This document shows, piece by piece, positions 33,851 to 39,754 of a DNA stretch of 39,754 nucleotides. Origin of the DNA: DATGLG01 sp035294245 (GTDB taxonomy: Bacteria; Pseudomonadota; Alphaproteobacteria; JACZXZ01); contig DATGLG010000070.1 of the NCBI GenBank assembly GCA_035294245.1, positions 1 to 39,754 on the forward strand, in the 5' to 3' direction. The translations under genes and the position numbers were made by a program. Position 1 is the stretch's first letter, and each line of letters starts with the position of its first letter. The notes under the pieces were generated by a model. That model saw only the letters and a list, made by a program, of their open reading frames with translations, was not told where the DNA came from and did no database searches.

Positions 33851-35419
33851 ATGATTTCGACGATTATTCTGGGGCTTCTAGCAATCGTCGCGGCCATTCT
33901 CGGGAGTCCCACCGCGGATGCGGCGGCGGCGCGCGATGGTGCCGGGGAGCTTCCGCCCTTCCTGCCGTCCTATTACGCACCGGCGTTCGTCGTCGGCGGT
34001 ACGCATCTCAAGCTGTCCGACCATGTGGAGAAGGACAACATCGATCGCTATGTCTACGGCGCCGACGACCTGTCGGCGACCCTGACCATCGACGGCTATA
34101 AATGCGACAGCGCGCGCTGCAAGGTGGTGTTTGACAATGCGCTCAGATACGCCGACACCGAGGCGTCGCGGAACGCCGGGAAATTCCATGCCGTCACGGC
34201 CACGGAATTTCAGGCCGAGTGGCACACGGGCCTTGCGGACGTCTCGGCCTTCGTCTTCGTGCTGCCGCACTCGCTGCTGTTCTGGACCTATAGCACGCGC
34301 CTGAGCCGTCCGCTCGATATCGATGCCTATTTCGACGAGGTCAAGCTCTTCGTCGACCAGGAGCGCTACGACGAGGCGCGAGCGACCGACAACGTCGAGA
34401 TGGGGCGGTGGGACGCTCAGTTCCGCGAGCTGGCAGGCCGGCTGCTGAAGGACGGCCGCAGGGACGCGGCATTGGCGGTCCTCAAAGACGTCGTCGAGAC
34501 CTCGCCCTATGACTACGAGGCGCATATGGACCTCGCCGCGAACGCGCGCGATGCGAAGGAGGCGCAGGCGAACGCTCGGGTCGTGCTCGACAACGCCGAG
34601 GACCCCGCGCTCATCGCGCGGGCCACGCGACTCCTCGGCATCGACGAGCAGGGCGCTGTCTCGATACCGATCTTGGACAAGGACGAGAAGGGTCTCCAGC
34701 TCATCCTCATCCCGCTGCCCCCCTGTGATGCGGGACTTTTGACGGATGCCGCGAAGGTCTACGAGCAGATCACGAACGTTCCCGTGAAGATCAGGCGGCT
34801 TCGGGAAGATTGGGCGTTTGGCGTTCCCGACCGCATTCCCGATCAGAAGCGCATCCAGCAGGCCATCGTGCAGCAGGAGGGCCCGGGGGTGGATTTCACG
34901 GGCTGGACGAAAGCGCGCTATGAATCGGAGCTCATGAAGAACGCAACGGGCCAGGATGCCTTGAGCCGCTTCTGGACGATACGCTACATCGAGCAGCTCG
35001 ACGACAAGCCGGGGCAGTATCGGACTGCCCCCTACCTCGACCGCTTCCTCGACATCCTGGCGTCATATCGCTCGAGCGACATCAGGACCATGTATGTCGG
35101 CGTCACCGAAGCGAATATCTACGACGGCGACAGCAACTACGTCTTCAGCCTCTTCACCTCCCGAAAGGGCGCCGGGGCAAGCATTCTGTCCTACAGCATG
35201 ATGCTGGCGAAAACGCTCGGCGAGCCTTACCAGTCCCGCAAGCGCTTGAGCGAGCGGATCGCCAAGGAGCTGGTGCCGGCCAGCCTCAAGGCGCTTGCCA
35301 TCCCGAGGCCGGGCGATCCTTCCGATCCCTACTCCTATTCGGACGGAGTCGCGCGCCTGGACCAGAAGACGCTTGTCCTCTCGCCTGCTGTCAAGGCGGC
35401 ACTCGACAAGTTCAGGTGA
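33851..35419 (+). CDS. Secreted archaemetzincin-like pseudoprotease with a TPR-like middle
   Basis: A 522-residue protein with a signal peptide (about 1-24, ending A-D-A-A-A). A lone region (about 40-165) precedes a TPR-like helical stretch (about 190-265: LLKDGRRDAALAVLKDVVE). Residues 282-520 follow archaemetzincin order: LQLILIPLPPCDAGLL, GQYRTAPYLDRFLDIL, MYVGVTEANIYDGDSNYVFS, LSERIAKELVPASLKALAIP, YSYSDGVARLDQKTLVLSP. At the place of HExxHxxGxxH the residues are P475-A-S-L-K479 and R486, and the Cys zinc ligands are also replaced. The fold is probably kept as a non-enzymatic binding domain. The family assignment is from motif order only. Confidence 0.65.
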   Translation: MISTIILGLLAIVAAILGSPTADAAAARDGAGELPPFLPSYYAPAFVVGGTHLKLSDHVEKDNIDRYVYGADDLSATLTIDGYKCDSARCKVVFDNALRYADTEASRNAGKFHAVTATEFQAEWHTGLADVSAFVFVLPHSLLFWTYSTRLSRPLDIDAYFDEVKLFVDQERYDEARATDNVEMGRWDAQFRELAGRLLKDGRRDAALAVLKDVVETSPYDYEAHMDLAANARDAKEAQANARVVLDNAEDPALIARATRLLGIDEQGAVSIPILDKDEKGLQLILIPLPPCDAGLLTDAAKVYEQITNVPVKIRRLREDWAFGVPDRIPDQKRIQQAIVQQEGPGVDFTGWTKARYESELMKNATGQDALSRFWTIRYIEQLDDKPGQYRTAPYLDRFLDILASYRSSDIRTMYVGVTEANIYDGDSNYVFSLFTSRKGAGASILSYSMMLAKTLGEPYQSRKRLSERIAKELVPASLKALAIPRPGDPSDPYSYSDGVARLDQKTLVLSPAVKAALDKFR

Positions 35420-35473
35420 GACGCCGTTTGGGACTTTCGGCGCAGCGGATGTCCGGCCGGCCTCCGAGATGGA

Positions 35474-36157
35474 TCAACCCCGGCAATCCGGGTCGAGCAC
35501 GGCGCCGGGGGCCTTGCCGCCGGCGGCGACCGCGGTCAAGCGCGCGATATAGCCCTGGATGGCGCCAACGGCCCATTTGGCGTCCTGGCCCGGCGCCGTG
35601 ATCTCATAGCGCATATGGAGCGAGGTCTCGGTCGCCGAGACGGGGACGAGCTCGGCGCGTGCCGACCAATGGGTGATATAGGCGCCGTCGGAATTCCCGC
35701 CCGGCAGGCGGTCGGCGCTGATGTCGATGGCGCCGGCCCTGGCATCGGCGCCGGGCGCCACGCGCTCGCGCCACTCCATCGGCCATTCCGCGCGATGGCA
35801 GGCGAAGAGATGGGAATGATTGGCCTCGTAGTCGACGCGGCGGCGCAGGAGCTGGTCCGACCCCTGCGGCGCGAGATCATGAACGGCGATGATCCGCGTC
35901 GTCCCCGGCCAGGTCATCACATCGATATCCCGGGCGGCCTCGCGCAGGCGCTGGATGGGGAATTTCAGGCACACTCCCGTCTCGGCCCAGGCCGAGGTGC
36001 CCAGCAGCATGCCGGAGCCCCCGGCATGGGCGGGCGCCGGCTGATACTGGCCGGCCGCGCAATGATTGGCGGGGAACTCGAACGCCATCGCCCGGGCCTG
36101 GCGTGGGCCGCCGGCCCAGAACAGGAGCGCGGCCGCGAGCAGCAGAAGAACACGCAT
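35474..36157 (-). CDS. Secreted protein of unknown function
   Basis: A 227-residue protein with a clear signal peptide (MRVLLLLAAALLFWAGG, then R-Q-A-R-A). The mature part has paired cysteines and many beta-strand-like stretches (VDYEANHSHLFACHRAEWPM, then SLHMRYEITA). I do not recognise the family. I start it at the ATG at 36157; the frame upstream is the shadow of doxX. It lies 41 bases downstream of the DoxX gene and is probably cotranscribed with it. Confidence 0.7.
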   Translation of the reverse strand: MRVLLLLAAALLFWAGGPRQARAMAFEFPANHCAAGQYQPAPAHAGGSGMLLGTSAWAETGVCLKFPIQRLREAARDIDVMTWPGTTRIIAVHDLAPQGSDQLLRRRVDYEANHSHLFACHRAEWPMEWRERVAPGADARAGAIDISADRLPGGNSDGAYITHWSARAELVPVSATETSLHMRYEITAPGQDAKWAVGAIQGYIARLTAVAAGGKAPGAVLDPDCRG

Positions 36158-36198
36158 CGATCGATCGTCTTTCGCTATGGGGGAGATTGCCGTTGTGC

Positions 36199-36609
36199 CT
36201 ATGTCGTGCGCCTGGTGCCGCCGCGCAAGGCATCGAGGCTCCAGGCACCTCCACCGGCAACGGCGAGGAAGAGGAAGACGAAGCAGAAGAGCACGGCCGG
36301 CCCGCCGCCATTCTGGAGCGGCAGGAAGGCGCGCGGGAAATGCGCCATGAAATAGGCGACCGCCATCTCGCCCGAGAGCAGGAAGGCGACTGGCCGGGTG
36401 AAGAGCCCGAGTAGCACCAGGATGCCCCCGCCGAACTCCAGGATACCCGCGACCCAGAGCAGAGGCGGCAGGTGGTCGAAGCTGGGGTTGTGCGGGAAGC
36501 CGAAAAGCTTCGAGGTGCCGTGCTCGATAAAGAGCAGGGCGGCAACGATGCGCAGGATACTCAGCATTCGCGGTGTCCAGGTCGCAGCAAAGCCGTCGAG
36601 ATCGGCCAC
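36199..36609 (-). CDS. DoxX-family membrane protein
   Basis: A 136-residue DoxX-like protein with four hydrophobic helices and the typical LLFIEHGTSKLFGFP stretch, then VAGILEFGGGILVLLGLFTRPVAFLLSGEMAVAYF. The family is linked to redox or thiosulfate-quinone functions, but most members are uncharacterised. I chose the GTG at 36609 because GGAGG precedes it by eight bases and it yields the conserved FAATWTPRMLSILRI lead-in; the ATG at 36567 has no ribosome-binding site and would cut this off. It sits upstream of the secreted-protein gene. Confidence 0.85.
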   Translation of the reverse strand: MADLDGFAATWTPRMLSILRIVAALLFIEHGTSKLFGFPHNPSFDHLPPLLWVAGILEFGGGILVLLGLFTRPVAFLLSGEMAVAYFMAHFPRAFLPLQNGGGPAVLFCFVFLFLAVAGGGAWSLDALRGGTRRTT

Positions 36610-36768
36610 GGTATCCGCCTCCGGTGCTGGGATGTCGAAGAGGGGTGCATCTTTCGCATAGGCTGCGACCCCATGTCCCGCGTCCCGATGTCGCAGCAAC
36701 GAGGGGCAACGCCGGCGGCAGCCAAGCCATGCCCTATATACGAAATATGTAAATAAAGGGAGAAGGCT

Positions 36769-37164
36769 ATGGCCATGGACACGCGAATGCCACAGCAGGC
36801 GCGCCGGCGCCTGCATCCCGCTGTCTATAAGGCGATCGTCGTCTGCATGATCTGGATGATCCTCGCGACCCTCGGCTTCCTCGGCAAGAGCCAGGGCGCC
36901 CCCAGCTTCTGGTACGAGATCGTGGCCGGCTTCGCCGCCATGACGGTGCTGCTGCCGCTCAATCTGTGGCGCCTCTGGCGCCGCGATCATATGGATGAGG
37001 CGATGCCCGCGACAACGGCGCGCAATTGGCTCGAAGGCGAATTCCAAACGTGGCAAGAGCGCCTGTCGGCCAAGGCGGCGATCATCAACATCTTGATCCC
37101 TCCCCTGGCCGCCGCGGTGGCCATGACCCTCCTCGTCATTATCTGCAACATCGATAAAGCCTAG
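36769..37164 (+). CDS. Small multi-pass membrane protein of unknown function
   Basis: A 131-residue protein with three hydrophobic helices (about 20-40, 46-66 and 100-127) separated by charged loops, including R-L-W-R-R-D-H-M-D. The cytoplasmic N-terminus is basic. No family is recognised. A strong GGGAGAAGGCT ribosome-binding region precedes the ATG. It is divergent from the DoxX gene across 159 bases of AT-richer sequence that probably holds both promoters. Confidence 0.6.
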   Translation: MAMDTRMPQQARRRLHPAVYKAIVVCMIWMILATLGFLGKSQGAPSFWYEIVAGFAAMTVLLPLNLWRLWRRDHMDEAMPATTARNWLEGEFQTWQERLSAKAAIINILIPPLAAAVAMTLLVIICNIDKA

Positions 37165-37247
37165 CCAGGTCAGCACTCAGAGACGCGCCGGCGAGAACTG
37201 GGTGCCCCTCTTGCGCCGGCGGCCGCCGCGTGCCATCGCTAGCCGCG

Positions 37248-38048
37248 ATGACGCGATTGCCCGCCGCCTGCCTCCTCATCCTTCTCGTCGCCGCTTGCGC
37301 GCGCGTCCATGCGCCGCCTTTCGCGACCAAGCCCTACGAGCCCTTCAACCGCGCCGACACGGTGGCGATCGCGCTCAGGGAGTGGCGCCTCTTCGACTCG
37401 CCCATTGACGACGCCTCGCCGATCGGCCGCCCGCTGCCGAGCGACCCCGCGGCCAAGCCCGAGCGCCAGCCGGGGCTGTGGCAACGCGTCGGCGAATATT
37501 GGTGGATCGGCCAGGACCCGGGTGCCGCGGAAGCGGCGTGGACGGGAAAGCATGACGGCGACGGCCATGTGTTTCCCTTCCTCGATGACGGCCAATATGC
37601 CTGGTCCGCGGCCTTCATCTCCTATGTCATGCGCATCGCCGGGGCGGGGGACCGCTTCCCCTATGCGCCAAACCACGCCACTTATGTCAACGCCGCGGCC
37701 GCCGGGCGCTCGCCGATCCTCCGCGCCCATTCGCCGGAGAGCTATGCGCCCAAGCCAGGGGATCTCATTTGCCGGGGGCGCTTCGAAGCGCGCAGCCTGC
37801 GCTTCGTCGATCTTCCCACCCGCCATCTCTGGCCGGGGCACTGCGCCATCGTCGTCGCGATCGAGGGCGACGAGCTCAGCATCATCGGCGGCAATGTGGA
37901 CGATGCCGTGACCCTGACCCACGTGCCGGTGACGGCGACGGGAATGCTGGCGACACCCGACGGCACCATCCTCGACCCGCGCTATCCCTGGTTCGTCGTG
38001 CTCGAGGTGCTCTACGACGCCGAGGCGGAGCCGGCGGCGGATCGGTGA
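37248..38048 (+). CDS. DUF2272 lipoprotein
   Basis: A 266-residue predicted lipoprotein: MTRLPAACLLILLVAAC has a lipobox L-V-A-A-C. The DUF2272 domain (about 110-255) has YAWSAAFISYVMRIAG, then YAPKPGDLICRGR and WPGHCAIVVAIEGDELSIIGGN. This order (nucleophile helix, then a P-G-D-L strand, then a G-H-x-x-I-V strand) resembles NlpC/P60-type folds, but Ser sits where a catalytic Cys would be expected, so activity is doubtful. I chose the ATG at 37248; one at 37230 gives a few extra residues before the signal. It is 44 bases upstream of the araC-type gene. Confidence 0.85.
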   Translation: MTRLPAACLLILLVAACARVHAPPFATKPYEPFNRADTVAIALREWRLFDSPIDDASPIGRPLPSDPAAKPERQPGLWQRVGEYWWIGQDPGAAEAAWTGKHDGDGHVFPFLDDGQYAWSAAFISYVMRIAGAGDRFPYAPNHATYVNAAAAGRSPILRAHSPESYAPKPGDLICRGRFEARSLRFVDLPTRHLWPGHCAIVVAIEGDELSIIGGNVDDAVTLTHVPVTATGMLATPDGTILDPRYPWFVVLEVLYDAEAEPAADR

Positions 38049-38092
38049 CCGGCTCCGTGGCCGCCCTCGGGTTCCATTGCTAGGATCGGCGC

Positions 38093-38980
38093 ATGCATAC
38101 CGCTTCCCTCCACGATGGGCCTCTTGTCCGCATCTTCGATGTGCGCTGCCGTCCCGAGCATCCCGATTGCAGCGGCGAGGAGTGCGTGTCGCGCCACCAC
38201 ATCGTCTTCCCCCGCGCAGGCGTCTTCGTGAAGCATGTGCGCGGCCGGAAGGTCACCGTCGATCCGAGCCTCGTCCTGTTCTTCACCGCAGGCGAGCCCT
38301 ATCGCGTCAGCCATCCGGTCGCGGGCGGCGACGATTGCACCGTGTTCGCCTATCGCGACGAGGTGCTGATCGAGGCCCTCGCCGCCGTCGATCCGCGGGT
38401 GCAGGACCGACCCGAAGCGCCCTTCGCGCGCAACCACGGCCGGGCCGAGGCTTCAGCGCTCCTGCCGGAGCGCGCCCTGCGCCATCGTCTCGTGCGGGGC
38501 GAGGCCGGCACTCTCGAGATTGAGGAGACGTCGCTGGCGCTCCTCGGCACCGTCGCCGCCGACGCTGTCGCGGACACGCCACCTATGCCGTGCCGTCCAC
38601 GGGCGGCGAGCCTCCGGCTGCGGCGCGACTGGGTCGAGGCGACGAAGCTCCGGCTGGCGGCGCGCCCCGAGGCCGACCTCACGCTCGCGGCTCTGGCGCG
38701 GGAGGTGGGGTGCTCGCCCTTCCATCTCGCGCGCCTCTTCCGCGCCGATCAGGGGTTGCCCATCCATCAATACCAGCTCCGCCTGCGCCTGGCCCTCGCC
38801 CTCGAGCGGCTCCTTGACGGTTCGAGCAATCTCTTGAGCCTCGCCCTCGATCTCGGCTTCGCCAGCCACAGTCATTTCTCGGCAGCGTTCCGGCGGACCT
38901 TCGGGCTGACGCCCTCCGCCTATCGGCGCATTGCGACCCGCCGCCGGCTCGGCGAAATGCGCAAGATCCTGACAGTCTGA
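38093..38980 (+). CDS. AraC-family transcription regulator
   Basis: A 295-residue regulator. The N-terminal half (about 1-150) looks like a cupin-type sensing region with paired Cys/His (PEHPDCSGEECVSRHH). The C-terminal AraC domain (about 185-285) has two helix-turn-helix units: LAALAREVGCSPFHLARLFR and LLSLALDLGFASHSHFSAAF, ending RTFGLTPSAYRR. No ligand can be assigned. The VOC gene starts 56 bases downstream and may be a target or cotranscribed partner. Confidence 0.92.
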   Translation: MHTASLHDGPLVRIFDVRCRPEHPDCSGEECVSRHHIVFPRAGVFVKHVRGRKVTVDPSLVLFFTAGEPYRVSHPVAGGDDCTVFAYRDEVLIEALAAVDPRVQDRPEAPFARNHGRAEASALLPERALRHRLVRGEAGTLEIEETSLALLGTVAADAVADTPPMPCRPRAASLRLRRDWVEATKLRLAARPEADLTLAALAREVGCSPFHLARLFRADQGLPIHQYQLRLRLALALERLLDGSSNLLSLALDLGFASHSHFSAAFRRTFGLTPSAYRRIATRRRLGEMRKILTV

Positions 38981-39036
38981 GCCCCGCCGCCCTGCTAGCT
39001 TCCGCGCCGTTCGCAACCAAAACGGAAGGACGGCGT

Positions 39037-39414
39037 ATGATCGACCATCTCTCCATCGGCGTGAAGGATATCGCGCGCGCCAAGCGGTTCTATGACGCAA
39101 TCCTGACGCCTCTCGGCTACAAATGCCTGAGCGAAGGCGGGGGCTCGCTGGGATACGGCGCAGACGGCCCGCGCTTCTGGATTTCCCGAGTGGAGCACCC
39201 GGTGCCCGCCGACGACAAATCGGGGCTCCATATCTGCTTTGCCGCCGCGCGCCGTGGCGCCGTCGATGCCTTCCACGCCGCAGCCCTCAAGGCCGGCGGC
39301 AAGGATAACGGCAAGCCCGGCCTGCGCGCCGATTACGGCGACAATTACTACGCCGCCTTCGTCGTTGATCCCGAGGGCTACCGGATTGAGGCCTATTGCG
39401 GGACGCCGGCGTAG
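39037..39414 (+). CDS. Glyoxalase/VOC-family protein
   Basis: A 125-residue single VOC domain of two beta-alpha-beta-beta-beta repeats. It opens MIDHLSIGVKDIARAKRFYD, and the end F-V-V-D-P-E-G-Y-R-I-E-A-Y matches the metal-binding family, with H4 and the E of Y-R-I-E as likely ligands. Such proteins include glyoxalase I, dioxygenases and resistance proteins; the substrate is not evident. A good GGAAGGA ribosome-binding site lies before the ATG. It follows the AraC-type gene. Confidence 0.9.
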   Translation: MIDHLSIGVKDIARAKRFYDAILTPLGYKCLSEGGGSLGYGADGPRFWISRVEHPVPADDKSGLHICFAAARRGAVDAFHAAALKAGGKDNGKPGLRADYGDNYYAAFVVDPEGYRIEAYCGTPA

Positions 39415-39450
39415 CGACGCGCGACTCACCAGACCCGCGACTCGCGAGAA

Positions 39451-39479
39451 TTGACGAGAGCTTGCCACACTCCTAATAT
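39451..39479 (+). promoter_or_regulatory. Sigma-70-like promoter of a candidate small RNA
   Basis: TTGACG (39451-39456) and TAATAT (39474-39479) are separated by exactly 17 bases. It lies after the VOC gene, with no credible ORF following, and 72 bases before an intrinsic terminator. Confidence 0.5.
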
Positions 39480-39485
39480 TTTTTC

Positions 39486-39573
39486 ACGGCGCGTAAGCAG
39501 AACGACGAGGCTTCATCCAAGCAATATGGCGTCGCCCCGCAACGGAAATCGCCCCGCTCCGGCGGGGCTTTTT
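39486..39573 (+). ncRNA. Candidate small RNA of about 88 nt
   Basis: The region between the promoter-like element (-10 ends at 39479, start near 39486) and the T-tract at 39573 has no convincing reading frame. The transcript would end in a GC-rich terminator stem and has an unpaired-looking middle (GGCTTCATCCAAGCAATATGG), typical of an Hfq-type or antisense small RNA. No known family is recognised. The alternative is that the hairpin only ends the VOC transcript. Confidence 0.4.
39551..39573 (+). terminator. Intrinsic terminator
   Basis: A 7-bp stem GCCCCGC-tccg-GCGGGGC (39551-39568) is followed directly by TTTTT (39569-39573). This is the clearest rho-independent terminator in the window. 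It would end the VOC gene message or the candidate small RNA. Confidence 0.85.
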
Positions 39574-39617
39574 GTTGGAGCTGCTTGTCCGAAGGGAGCG
39601 GAAGATAGGATACGCCA

Positions 39618-39754
39618 TGTAGCTGACGCGTCAAGTTGACCGGTTTTTGTAGCGCATCAAATGACCGCTTCTGCTGTGGTTGGGGCTGTGGGCAAGCCGG
39701 AGGCTTGTCCACAGCCGTTGCGCCGGCGAAGCGGCTTAGGCGGCGCACTCAGGG
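39618..39754 (+). mobile_element. Probable left end of an IS21-like element
   Basis: Two degenerate direct repeats begin TGTAGC: TGTAGCtgacGCGTCAAG with TTGACCG (39618-39642) and TGTAGCGCATCAAATGACCG (39648-39667). The TGT terminus and multiple tandem end repeats are features of IS21-family ends. A long perfect hairpin (39684-39716) follows. The istA-like transposase gene would begin to the right, outside the window. The minus-strand frame across this region is proline/serine-rich and not convincing. Family assignment is tentative. Confidence 0.4.
39684..39716. repeat. 15-bp stem palindrome inside the right-edge element
   Basis: GGCTGTGGGCAAGCC (39684-39698), gga, GGCTTGTCCACAGCC (39702-39716): a 15-bp stem with a 3-base loop and one G-T wobble. 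Each arm carries a DnaA-box-like core (TTGTCCACA, and TTGCCCACA in reverse), though this may be coincidence. It lies in the presumed IS leader. Confidence 0.75.

Noticed and set aside
39473..39748. Minus-strand open frame of about 90 codons at the right edge
   Set aside because: It runs antisense through the terminator hairpin and the IS-like repeats, with low-complexity Pro/Gln/Lys sequence.
1..39754. CRISPR arrays, rRNA operons, complete tRNA genes
   Set aside because: No regularly spaced repeats, rRNA signatures or full cloverleaf with a T-arm were seen.

Overview
The window looks like chromosomal DNA from a GC-rich alphaproteobacterium, most likely of the Rhodospirillales. The grounds are a divK-pleD-rpmG block, CtrA-type half-sites in front of divK, a gatCAB operon, and a dihydroorotase-like PyrC next to PyrB that lacks the catalytic HxH motif. 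Both edges carry insertion-sequence ends: an IS5-family transposase start on the left and an IS21-like terminus on the right. The window may therefore be a whole contig broken at multicopy IS elements.

1-2.05 kb is an accessory patch: an IS5-family end, a small AT-rich membrane ORF, a 2OG-Fe(II) oxygenase whose C-terminus runs into a reversed 3' scrap of dinB, and a VapBC-type toxin-antitoxin pair with a perfect operator palindrome. 2.07-5.04 kb holds a ROK sugar kinase and the cell-cycle regulators DivK and PleD, preceded by a triple CtrA half-site array.

5.1-16.7 kb is a long minus-strand housekeeping run. In transcription order it reads pyrB, pyrC-like, plsY, dprA, topA, rnr, DUF983 gene, S41 protease gene, rpmG. 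16.8-22.0 kb is a second minus-strand run: SDR gene, ruvX, CoA-transferase gene, then an overlapping pair encoding a GNAT-C39 peptidase fusion and an RLAN-type RimK ATP-grasp ligase. The pair looks like a peptide-tagging or peptide-processing system.

22.2-25.7 kb is gatC-gatA-gatB, with palindromic repeats in the gatA-gatB gap. 25.7-33 kb has a WYL regulator divergent from two small enzyme-like genes, a zinc-ribbon class III cyclase, a P-loop kinase, a LysE exporter and an FtsH protease.

33-39.7 kb is mostly envelope proteins and genes of unknown function. It includes a secreted protein that aligns with archaemetzincins but has lost every zinc ligand, a DoxX/secreted-protein pair, a DUF2272 lipoprotein, an AraC regulator and a VOC protein. 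It ends with a candidate small RNA (promoter, about 88 nt, terminator) and the IS21-like end. No rRNA gene, complete tRNA gene or CRISPR array was seen.
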